From: CAZADH01 sp964483805
Lineage (GTDB): Bacteria; Muiribacteriota; Ozemobacteria; Ozemobacterales; Ozemobacteraceae
NCBI GenBank assembly: GCA_964483805.1
Contig: CAZADH010000194.1
Coordinates: forward strand, 1 to 11,904
Length of the DNA: 11,904 bases
Direction of reading: 5' to 3'
In this document: positions 1 through 5,810 of the stretch, one piece after another
Layout: each line of letters opens with the position of its first letter
Numbering within the stretch: the stretch's first letter is position 1
Position numbers and translations under genes: made by a program
The notes under the pieces: model-generated
Told to the model about the DNA's origin: nothing
What the model saw: only the letters and a program-made list of their open reading frames with translations
The model's database searches: none

Positions 1-233
1 CCGGGGCACTGCCTGAGTGCCACAAAGATTCAATATAGTAGCACACGGTTCAGACCCACGCAACGATTCCTGACGATGCAAATGAAGCGACGATCGTCGG
101 CCACGCGGCACGCCGACCAAAGGCGCACCAACCCCAGAAAACTGAGACGGTGCCCCGCTCCGGCGCGGCAAACGAGAAGAATTGCGGCCCACCCGAAACC
201 CACAGGCAGGCCCAAGGAAGCGAAGGCCGTCGA
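1..233. other. Left-edge region without a supported gene
   Basis: No reading frame here has convincing protein character; the short open frames on both strands are Arg-, Pro- or Trp-rich in the way chance frames of GC-rich DNA are. Two small items can be seen. A perfect 6-base stem (GGCACT / AGTGCC, 5-10 and 16-21, loop of 5) lies at the very edge, with no T-run after it. On the minus strand TTGCGT (63-58) and TACTAT (40-35) are 17 bases apart, which could be a weak promoter for a gene beyond the left edge; TATAGT (34-39) on the plus strand is an equally good -10 match with no -35 partner. No terminator is visible for the gene that ends at 234. Confidence 0.4.
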
Positions 234-656
234 TCAGCCGCGCTTCTTGATGTGCATGCCGTCGTCGTCCCGGCCCGAGTGACCCGTCGGCCGCGCCGCA
301 TCTTTTTTGGCGGCAATCGAACCCCGCAGCTTCTTCACCTCGTCTTGCAGACGCTGCGAACAGGGCTGACAGATCAGACCTGACTGGATGGTCGCACCGC
401 ACGTTTGGCACGTGTGGCTCAGTTGCGCGCCCACGCGCTCCAGACGCCCCGAGTTGATGAAGTGCTGGATCGTTGCTTCCAGGACCTCGGTTTTCTCGGC
501 CACTTCCGGAATTGTCGCGCCGGGATGCGTACGCAGATAGTCGCGCACGGTCAAGAAGTCGTCTTCCTCTTTTTGCCGGCAGCGATCGCAAATGTCGCGA
601 GACATGCGAACCATGATGGTTCCGCACGTTCGGCACGTAATCAGTTTGACGTTCAT
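234..656 (-). CDS. YvyF-like zinc-ribbon / helix-turn-helix protein (flagellar operon protein TIGR03826 type)
   Basis: A 140-residue protein with a symmetrical plan. An N-terminal zinc ribbon has Cys8, Cys11, Cys23 and Cys26 (CRTC and CDRC). A helical segment at about 32-75 reads as a small winged-helix or MerR-like HTH, with TIPEVAEKTEV at 48-58 and FINSGRLE at 66-73. A second ribbon has Cys83, Cys86, Cys96 and Cys99 (CQTC and CQPC). A Lys/Arg-rich, probably disordered tail follows from about 105. This order, spacing and the FI-x-x-GRL motif match the YvyF family of Bacillus, which lies in the flgM flagellar region and is of uncertain biochemical role; DNA or RNA binding is inferred from the fold. 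The ATG at 656 is preferred because homology begins there, although the frame stays open to 965; a GGGGG stretch (minus strand, 669-665) 8 bases upstream could serve as a weak ribosome site. No flagellar gene is visible nearby. It diverges from the secreted-protein gene at 812. Confidence 0.82.
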   Translation of the reverse strand: MNVKLITCRTCGTIMVRMSRDICDRCRQKEEDDFLTVRDYLRTHPGATIPEVAEKTEVLEATIQHFINSGRLERVGAQLSHTCQTCGATIQSGLICQPCSQRLQDEVKKLRGSIAAKKDAARPTGHSGRDDDGMHIKKRG

Positions 657-811
657 TTTTGGAACCCCCACCCCCGTACCAGTCTGCCGGGTACCGCCCC
701 GGGATTGCCTTCCCACCACCCAGAGAGAACACTGTAACAGAATGCTCTCCCCCGACGTCCAGTATATGTTACCATATAAGCAGAGGGATCGTCCAAAAGG
801 AGAAGATTCGT
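657..811. promoter_or_regulatory. Divergent intergenic region with candidate promoters
   Basis: This 155-base gap must hold the start signals of both flanking genes. On the plus strand TATAAG (775-780) lies 31 bases before the ATG at 812; the hexamer at the right distance, CCGACG (752-757, 17-base spacer), matches only the GAC of TTGACA. On the minus strand TATACT (766-761) is a fair -10 with no recognisable -35. Use of alternative sigma factors cannot be excluded. The AT-rich core at 761-780 stands out against the GC-rich surroundings. Confidence 0.3.
798..802 (+). promoter_or_regulatory. Ribosome binding site AGGAG of the secreted-protein gene
   Basis: AGGAG lies 9 bases before the ATG at 812, in an A/G-rich context (795-805). 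The same frame is open back to 659, but this strong site, followed at once by a signal peptide, fixes the start at 812. Confidence 0.8.
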
Positions 812-3070
812 ATGAATGACAGTCAATACAGGGTTCTCCTCGTGGTGGTTTGTCTTCTGGCGCTCGGGGCTGCGCCGTTGGTGGCGCAGACGCCGACGCC
901 AACGACCCGCCCCTGGGAAAGTCCCAACTTCGGGTCCATGCCGACGCTGAACACGCCGACAACAAATCCGAATGGCTGGAACCGCATCGAGACCGTTACC
1001 CAGACCAGCGGCGCAAGCCTGGCCAACGGTCAACAGGTGTCGAATGCCGGCAACACGAAAGACCGCACATTTGTCACCACGTCGCTGAATGACGCAGCCA
1101 GCAAGATCGGCAACTCGCAGGGTTCAGCCTACGCGTGGTCGTGGTCAAAGAGCTGGGATTCGAACGGCAAGACCACCGAAACCTGGCAGGTTGGTACATT
1201 GAATACCAAACCCACCGGGACCCCGCCCGCGGGTGGTAGTTCGGGCCCCTCGTCCAATAGCTTTGGCGGGGCCCCTCCTGCCGCACCGCCCACGCCCGCA
1301 GGTCCGGTCACGGCACCGGCAGGCTCGGGTCCGTCAACCGGCCCCGGTGGCTCGACGACCGGTCCGACCGGCACCGGACCTGGCGCTGGTTCGACCGGCC
1401 CCGCCGGCACCCCGCCTGCGAAGCCGACCACGGGTGGTCCGCTCGAAATCGGCGTTCCAGCCATTCCTGCCCCGCCAGTGACCCTCTCGGTGCTTGACCA
1501 GGTGACGCAGTCCGAACAACTCGTTACGTCACTCAACAAGCGCCGTCTCGACCGCCCTGTCCCCGAAGACGTCCGCACCCGCTTCGGGCTCGAGATCGAT
1601 AAACAGATCGATCCCAAAGACGTCACGGTGCAGATCCTCGAAAAAGAAAACGACATGATTCCGCCCAAAACGGCGGCTGACGTCGGCGTGGCCCTGCAGC
1701 ACACGTTCCGTACCCCAAGCGATACCGACTACCGCGCCATCGTCACCTACAACGATCCGCGGGGCGGCGCGCGCAAGCTGATCGACGTCGTGATTCCGGT
1801 GACCGCGGTGTCGATGAAATCCCAGCAACTCGATGCCCAGACCGAGCGGCTGCAACAGCCCACCGCTGCCGGCCAGGGCGCAACGGGCGACAACCGGGGC
1901 AACGGCATTACCGCCGCGATCGGCAACAATCAGCGCGGCGCCAGCGCCGTGGCGGGCGGTGCCGACAGCAGTCGCGGCAGCGTCGATGTCTCCGACCTTT
2001 ATGTGCCGGCCGGCCAGGCGATGGCCGGTGGCGCGAACGCGAACAACTCCGGAGCAGCGGGCGCCGCCTATGCGGGCGGGCAGACCGGTGCAGCCGGTGG
2101 CGCCGCGAACCAGATCGGCGGCGACAACCGCGCGGCCGGTGCCGGCGGCAGCAGCAACAACGGCGGCGGAACCGGCGGCAACAACGGTGCCGCGATGGCC
2201 AATGCCGCCTCGACCGGCAATCGCGGTGCGGGTGGCACCGGCGGCCAGAGCGGCAACCGGAGCAACGTCAGCGGCAACTCCGGCACCACCGGAAACAACG
2301 GTGGCAGCGCCAACACCAACCGCGGCGGTGCGACCGGCAACACCGGCGACGGCGCCACGGCTGCGGCGACCGGCAACGCCGGCAATGGTGGCAACGGTGG
2401 CAATGGTGGCGACAACGGCGGTGCTGGTGGCGACAACAATAGTTATGCTGCCGGCAACAGCGACTCGTCGGGCAATAGCGCCAACACCAGTCCCGACGGA
2501 CTCGATGGCCAGCAAGTGGCCATGGCCAATACCGGTGCGGGCGGCGCCAGCACCAATCGGCTCGCGGGCACCCACGGCAATGTCGAGTTCAACGGCGCCA
2601 ACAACGGTGCCGCGGGCGGCGCCGACGGCGCGAACGCGGGTGGCATCGCGCACGCCCAGTTCGGTGCCAACCACAGCGGTGGCGTGACCACGGGGGCCAA
2701 TCAGCAGGCGGCCACGACCGATGACCCCTTGAAGAAGCGCCCCGTCAGCGTCTTCCTGCGTGACAACAAGACCAAGGCCGTCCAGGCTTTCTATTTCGAC
2801 CAGACCCCCATGCCCACGGCAGCGCCGGTGACGGCCAAGGGCCAGATCGATTTCACCGTGGCCTGCGACGCCAACGTGGCCCGTGATTCGGTCGGCGTCG
2901 AAGTCTTCGACGGCGCGGCCAAACGCGAGATCCGCCTCGACCAGTGCCAGCAGGATTCGTTCGCCCACATCTTCGACAAGGGCGCCAACGACCAACCGTA
3001 CGTCTGGGTCTTCGGCAAGACCAAAGAGGGCGGTCAGTTCTCCTACAAGGTGTTCCTGACCTTCAACTGA
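812..3070 (+). CDS. Large secreted protein of unknown function with Gly/Asn/Ala-rich repeat-like centre
   Basis: A 752-residue protein I do not recognise. Residues 1-25 form a Sec signal peptide (hydrophobic VLLVVVCLLALGAA, cleavage probably after PLVA); there is no lipobox at the cleavage site. Then come a Ser/Thr/Trp-containing segment (about 27-130), a Pro/Gly/Thr-rich linker (about 130-210), a segment with alternating hydrophobic strands that may be a beta-sandwich (about 210-350), a low-complexity region of about 285 residues dominated by Gly, Asn, Ala, Ser and Thr (about 350-635), and a compact, probably beta-rich C-terminal domain (636-752). The mature chain has only two cysteines, Cys685 and Cys712, both in the last domain, so one disulfide is likely after export. 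The low-complexity part has no regular long period. A surface, matrix or adhesive role is a guess from composition. The gene stands alone, divergent from the YvyF-like gene and convergent with birA. Confidence 0.85.
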   Translation: MNDSQYRVLLVVVCLLALGAAPLVAQTPTPTTRPWESPNFGSMPTLNTPTTNPNGWNRIETVTQTSGASLANGQQVSNAGNTKDRTFVTTSLNDAASKIGNSQGSAYAWSWSKSWDSNGKTTETWQVGTLNTKPTGTPPAGGSSGPSSNSFGGAPPAAPPTPAGPVTAPAGSGPSTGPGGSTTGPTGTGPGAGSTGPAGTPPAKPTTGGPLEIGVPAIPAPPVTLSVLDQVTQSEQLVTSLNKRRLDRPVPEDVRTRFGLEIDKQIDPKDVTVQILEKENDMIPPKTAADVGVALQHTFRTPSDTDYRAIVTYNDPRGGARKLIDVVIPVTAVSMKSQQLDAQTERLQQPTAAGQGATGDNRGNGITAAIGNNQRGASAVAGGADSSRGSVDVSDLYVPAGQAMAGGANANNSGAAGAAYAGGQTGAAGGAANQIGGDNRAAGAGGSSNNGGGTGGNNGAAMANAASTGNRGAGGTGGQSGNRSNVSGNSGTTGNNGGSANTNRGGATGNTGDGATAAATGNAGNGGNGGNGGDNGGAGGDNNSYAAGNSDSSGNSANTSPDGLDGQQVAMANTGAGGASTNRLAGTHGNVEFNGANNGAAGGADGANAGGIAHAQFGANHSGGVTTGANQQAATTDDPLKKRPVSVFLRDNKTKAVQAFYFDQTPMPTAAPVTAKGQIDFTVACDANVARDSVGVEVFDGAAKREIRLDQCQQDSFAHIFDKGANDQPYVWVFGKTKEGGQFSYKVFLTFN
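2372..2407 (+). repeat. Short tandem 9-base repeat (4 units) in the Gly/Asn-rich region
   Basis: Four consecutive 9-base units begin with GGCAA: GGCAACGCC, GGCAATGGT, GGCAACGGT and GGCAATGGT. They encode Gly-Asn-Ala and then Gly-Asn-Gly three times. This is the most regular DNA-level repetition in the low-complexity part of the secreted-protein gene. Changes in copy number would keep the reading frame. Confidence 0.75.
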
Positions 3071-3096
3071 ACCGGTTCATTGGTTATCCCAACCGA

Positions 3097-3118
3097 GGCG
3101 GCACCACACGGTGCCGCC
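3097..3118 (+). terminator. Perfect GC-rich hairpin after the secreted-protein gene
   Basis: GGCGGCACC (3097-3105) and GGTGCCGCC (3110-3118) form a perfect 9-base-pair stem with an ACAC loop, 26 bases after the stop codon at 3070. No T-run follows, so it is not a textbook intrinsic terminator. Its place between convergent genes fits a terminator or an mRNA 3' end stabiliser, possibly working in both directions. Confidence 0.5.
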
Positions 3119-3166
3119 CCGGTGCCGTTAACGACCTGTACGCACCAGGGCAAGCCTTGCGCTGAC

Positions 3167-3206
3167 GAAATACACAAGAAATACAATATCAATACTTGGT
3201 ATTTCT
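3167..3206. repeat. GAAATAC cluster forming an AT-rich inverted repeat
   Basis: GAAATACA occurs twice in direct orientation (3167-3174 and 3178-3185, 11 bases apart) and GTATTTC once inverted (3199-3205). AGAAATAC (3177-3184) and GTATTTCT (3199-3206) can form an 8-base-pair stem around a 14-base loop. The segment is strongly AT-rich between GC-rich neighbours and lies in the convergent gap just beyond birA. It may be part of a transcript end or a protein binding site. The core is partly repeated inside the ligase gene at 8786-8810. Confidence 0.6.
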
Positions 3207-3210
3207 GCTC

Positions 3211-3227
3211 GACCGCGCCTCGCGGTC
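3211..3227 (-). terminator. Hairpin at the birA stop codon
   Basis: GACCGCG (3211-3217) and CGCGGTC (3221-3227) make a perfect 7-base-pair stem with a 3-base loop. On the minus strand it begins within the birA stop codon (3228-3226) and is followed by the AT-rich inverted repeat at 3206-3177. No T-run follows directly, so its role as terminator of the surE-amidase-birA operon is inferred from position. Confidence 0.45.
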
Positions 3228-4032
3228 ACGATTTCGGCGCCAACCGCTCCCAGTCAATGACGGCGTCATCGCCGAGCGAACGCAGATCTTTGGCGGATTC
3301 GGCGACCAGGAGCCGGCCGGCGCCATCGACACCGCACACTGTCCCGGCCCCGGCCGTCCCATCCGATCTCGACCACGACACGCGAGCGCCGATCGTTGGT
3401 CCCATCGACGCGGCGAATGCCGCGAGAAAACGCGACGAATCAAAGCCCTGCCACCAGCGATGCCAGGCAGCAAGGATCGGCGCGACCAGATCGGCCGGTT
3501 GCACCGTGGCGCCCGACGCACAAACGCCCATGAGATCGGCCACCGCGATCGAGGCGAGGGGCGCCCTGCTTTCGAGGCTCTGCACATTCATGCCGATCCC
3601 GACGACAATGCGGATCTCGGGGCCGATGCAGGCCGTCTCGACGAGCACACCCGCGAGCTTGCGCCACGCGGGGACCCCAGCGTAAAGATCGTTGGGCCAC
3701 TTCACGAACAGGCGGTCGTCGTGAGGGCACCACACCCGCACCGCGGCGAACCCTGCCAACCCACCCAGCAACGACAACCAGGGAACGCGCGCGTCGTCAC
3801 GGTGCAGACGCAGCGAAAACGACAGGCACAGCGTGGATCCGGGGTGATCGAGCCAGGTGCGGTCGCCCCGTCCCCGGCCCCGCGTCTGGTGATCGGCGGT
3901 AACAATGCGCGGCAGGAATTCGGACCGCTCCCAGTCGGCCTTCAATAAGTCGTTCGTCGAAGCGGTGACGGCGAAGTGCTCGTATCGATGGCCGGCGAAT
4001 GTGCCGTTGTCGCCGCCGACGATCGCGGTCAC
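3226..4032 (-). CDS. birA: Biotin--[acetyl-CoA-carboxylase] ligase, class I (no DNA-binding domain)
   Basis: This 268-residue enzyme makes biotinyl-5'-AMP and transfers biotin to a lysine of carboxyl carrier proteins, chiefly AccB, in the cytoplasm. Visible family motifs in order: STND (25-28), the biotinyl-AMP loop GRGRGDRTW (52-60), KWPNDLY (111-117, with the catalytic-site lysine Lys111), RKLAGVLVE (124-132), and GIGMNV (145-150). A C-terminal SH3-like region follows from about 230. The N-terminal winged helix of E. coli BirA is absent, so it should not act as the biotin-operon repressor. The loop is slightly odd: the family usually has GRGRxGRxW, and here the second G is Asp57. The start is GTG, overlapping the amidase stop by 4 bases (GTGA, 4032-4029), which implies translational coupling. 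It is the last gene of the minus operon. Confidence 0.93.
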   Translation of the reverse strand: MTAIVGGDNGTFAGHRYEHFAVTASTNDLLKADWERSEFLPRIVTADHQTRGRGRGDRTWLDHPGSTLCLSFSLRLHRDDARVPWLSLLGGLAGFAAVRVWCPHDDRLFVKWPNDLYAGVPAWRKLAGVLVETACIGPEIRIVVGIGMNVQSLESRAPLASIAVADLMGVCASGATVQPADLVAPILAAWHRWWQGFDSSRFLAAFAASMGPTIGARVSWSRSDGTAGAGTVCGVDGAGRLLVAESAKDLRSLGDDAVIDWERLAPKS

Positions 4033-4847
4033 CGGGGAAGCAGGCGCACCTGATCGAGAAACGGATGACTCTTCCGCAACTCGGCAACCCGGGCGGCATC
4101 GAGCTCGGCCAGCACGACACCGGGTTGGCGGTGCAACCCGGCCACCACCGTACCGAACGGTTCGATGACCTGACTCGCGCCGGGAAACGTCAGCTTGCCC
4201 TCGCTTCCGACCCGATTACAGGTGATGACATAGGCCTCGTTTTCGAGTGCCCGCGCCGACGCAAGTCCGGTAAAATGCTCGCCGCGCGGATCGGGCCATT
4301 GGGCGGGGACGAGCCAAAGGTTGGTGCCCCGACGCACATGTGCGCGAAACAGCTCGGGAAATCGCAGATCGAAGCAGACCGCTGCGGCGATTGTCCAGGG
4401 GCCGCTGACGAACGGATCCGGCAGGGACTCGCCGGGAACAAAGAACTTGTCTTCACCGGTGAGCGGAAACAGATGCATCTTGCGGTAGCGGTAGCGCTCG
4501 ACGCCGGCGGCATCGAGTAATATTACGGTGTTATAAACGCGGCTCTGGTCACCCTTCGGACCCGGCATCTCCGGCAGAGACCCGGCCAGAATCCACAGGT
4601 CGCGGGCGCGCGCCTGCTCGGCCAACCACGCGACGCGACCCGAAAGGTTCCAGGCTTCCTCGACCAGTTGCTGGCCACAGAAACTCGCAGTCCACATTTC
4701 GGGCAGCACCGCAAGGTGCGGCTTGAAGCCTGCGGCGGCGTCGAGCAACTGGGCCACGGTGGCGAGGTTGGCATCCGGGTCACCCCGGCGGATATCGAAT
4801 TGCAACACGGCCACACGCAAACGCTCAGGCAACTTGTTCACAGACAT
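4029..4847 (-). CDS. Carbon-nitrogen hydrolase (nitrilase superfamily, omega-amidase-like)
   Basis: A 272-residue nitrilase-superfamily protein that should hydrolyse a small amide in the cytoplasm. The catalytic triad is complete: Glu50 in VLPEMW, Lys123 in YRYRKMHLF and Cys158 in AVCFDLRFPELF. The pattern KMHLF...GEDKFF...CFDLRFPE is typical of the branch with omega-amidase, YafV and Nit2-like enzymes, which act on alpha-keto amides or deaminated glutathione as metabolite repair; the exact substrate cannot be read from the sequence. The ATG at 4847 is chosen because homology starts there (LRVAVLQFD) and GGGGAG lies 9 bases upstream; the frame remains open to 4961. It begins 5 bases after the surE stop and overlaps birA by 4 bases. 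Near Tyr105-Leu111 the codons turn AT-rich (GTT TAT AAC ACC GTA ATA TTA), unlike the rest of the gene. Confidence 0.9.
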   Translation of the reverse strand: MSVNKLPERLRVAVLQFDIRRGDPDANLATVAQLLDAAAGFKPHLAVLPEMWTASFCGQQLVEEAWNLSGRVAWLAEQARARDLWILAGSLPEMPGPKGDQSRVYNTVILLDAAGVERYRYRKMHLFPLTGEDKFFVPGESLPDPFVSGPWTIAAAVCFDLRFPELFRAHVRRGTNLWLVPAQWPDPRGEHFTGLASARALENEAYVITCNRVGSEGKLTFPGASQVIEPFGTVVAGLHRQPGVVLAELDAARVAELRKSHPFLDQVRLLPR

Positions 4848-4852
4848 GCTGT

Positions 4853-5677
4853 TCAGCTCCCCGCCGGCCGACACAGACCGGCTTTGTCGAGAATCGCCCC
4901 CAACCTTTCCCGCTGGGCATCGTCGGTTCGGGCCACGGCGATCGGAGTGAGCGAGACCCAACCCGACCGTACCGCCACCAGATCAGCTTCGGGAGCCTGA
5001 TCGAGGACCTCGAGCGTGCCGGCCATCCAGTAGTAGGGATGACCGCGCGGATCGCGCCGGTGGTCGAACGGATTCAGGTAGCGACCGCGCCCGAGGCGCG
5101 TGGTGCGCAGACCCTTGATCGCGCCGGCTGGAATGGCCGGTACATTGACGTTGATCAAAGTCGAGGGGTCGGGGTGCAATCCGAGATACCACGGCACGAG
5201 GCGGCGGATCCAGGGCTTCACCACCGAGAAGTCGAATTCGGGCCCATCGTGGTGCGACAATGAAAAGGCCATCGCTGGTATTCCTTCGAACAAGCCTTCC
5301 ATCGCCGCAGCAACGGTGCCCGAGTAGTAGACGTCGACCCCGAGGTTGGCCCCCCGGTTTACCCCCGAAACCACGAGGTCGGGACGGTCATCGGCGAGCA
5401 ACTCGAGAATTCCGAGCTTGACACAATCGGCCGGGGTACCGTCGACGGCAACCGCACGCCGCACCGGAACGGAAAATCTGCGTTCGAAGATGCGCAACGG
5501 CTTGGTCATGGTCAGGGCGTGGCTCGACGCACTCCGCTCGCGGTCAGGGGCGATCACGCTCACATCGGCAACATCGACGAGTGCTTCGACGAGCGCAAGA
5601 ATACCGGGGGCACCGATCCCATCGTCGTTGCTCACGAGGATGTGGGGCCGCTTTGCTGATTGTGCTGAGTTGTTCAT
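4853..5677 (-). CDS. surE: 5'/3'-nucleotidase SurE
   Basis: A 274-residue metal-dependent phosphatase that removes phosphate from nucleoside 5'- and 3'-monophosphates (some members also act on short polyphosphate), cytoplasmic and linked to stress or stationary-phase survival. The signature is intact: SNDDGIGAPG with metal ligands Asp18 and Asp19, APDRERSASSHALT with Ser49, VDGTPADCVKLG (79-90), and SGVNRGANLG with Asn107 followed by VDVYYSGTVAAAMEG. These equal Asp8, Asp9, Ser39 and Asn95 of the Thermotoga enzyme. The ATG at 5677 is chosen because homology begins a few residues later; the open frame to 5854 would run through the candidate promoters. GGGA lies about 9-12 bases upstream. It is the first gene of the minus operon with the amidase and birA, and divergent from ptsI. 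Confidence 0.95.
   Translation of the reverse strand: MNNSAQSAKRPHILVSNDDGIGAPGILALVEALVDVADVSVIAPDRERSASSHALTMTKPLRIFERRFSVPVRRAVAVDGTPADCVKLGILELLADDRPDLVVSGVNRGANLGVDVYYSGTVAAAMEGLFEGIPAMAFSLSHHDGPEFDFSVVKPWIRRLVPWYLGLHPDPSTLINVNVPAIPAGAIKGLRTTRLGRGRYLNPFDHRRDPRGHPYYWMAGTLEVLDQAPEADLVAVRSGWVSLTPIAVARTDDAQRERLGAILDKAGLCRPAGS
4857..4862 (-). promoter_or_regulatory. Ribosome binding site GGGGAG of the amidase gene
   Basis: GGGGAG on the minus strand lies 9 bases before the ATG at 4847 and sits inside the last codons of surE. It decides between this ATG and earlier in-frame starts inside surE. Confidence 0.7.
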
Positions 5678-5717
5678 GATTGCTGTGTCCCGTTGGCAAT
5701 GGAAACCTGATGGAAAT

Positions 5718-5734
5718 CGGCCCAAAACGGGCCG
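5718..5734 (-). other. Hairpin in the surE leader
   Basis: CGGCCC (5718-5723) and GGGCCG (5729-5734) form a perfect 6-base-pair stem with a 5-base loop, 41 bases before the surE start on the minus strand. There is no T-run behind it. It may be incidental in GC-rich DNA or a minor leader structure. Confidence 0.35.
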
Positions 5735-5752
5735 CCACACCGAGGGTTTCTC

Positions 5753-5781
5753 TTGATCCGTGAGAATCGTCATGATAAGAT
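5753..5781 (+). promoter_or_regulatory. Candidate sigma70-type promoter of ptsI
   Basis: TTGATC (5753-5758) and TAAGAT (5776-5781) are separated by 17 bases, and TG stands one base before the -10 box (extended -10, 5773-5774). Transcription would start near 5788, giving a leader of roughly 23 bases before the ptsI ATG. Each box matches consensus at 4 of 6 positions. Confidence 0.5.
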
Positions 5782-5801
5782 GCTTTAATCTATTCGCGCA
5801 A
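5772..5801 (-). promoter_or_regulatory. Candidate sigma70-type promoter of surE
   Basis: On the minus strand TTGCGC (5801-5796) and TATCAT (5777-5772, 5 of 6 matches to TATAAT) lie 18 bases apart. Transcription would start near 5765, leaving a leader of about 90 bases before surE. The -10 box overlaps that of the ptsI promoter on the other strand, and the -35 box touches the ptsI ribosome site. Confidence 0.4.
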
Positions 5802-5804
5802 GGA
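5800..5804 (+). promoter_or_regulatory. Ribosome binding site AAGGA of ptsI
   Basis: AAGGA lies 6 bases before the ATG at 5811. It supports this start over the upstream in-frame ATGs, which fall within the promoter region. Confidence 0.75.
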
Positions 5805-5810
5805 TTTTCC

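Noticed and set aside
30..215. Small minus-strand frame (61 codons) after the YvyF-like gene
   Set aside because: There is no ribosome site, and the composition is rich in Arg, Cys and Trp as expected of a chance frame. No family resemblance.
1833..2687. Plus-strand open frame (284 codons) in another phase of the same region
   Set aside because: The product is a Pro/Ala/Thr/Arg-rich sequence typical of a frame-shifted reading of GGC/AAC repeats. It lies wholly inside the better-supported gene.
1850..2720. RTX calcium-binding nonapeptide repeats
   Set aside because: Stretches such as GGNGGNGGDNGG look similar, but the hydrophobic position of GGxGxDxUx is missing and the 9-residue period is not kept.
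1529..2995. Long minus-strand open frame (488 codons) antisense to the secreted protein
   Set aside because: It is the shadow of a low-complexity GC-rich gene whose third positions avoid stops on the other strand. It is Val/Ala/Gly-rich with no domain, and the plus frame has a strong ribosome site and signal peptide.
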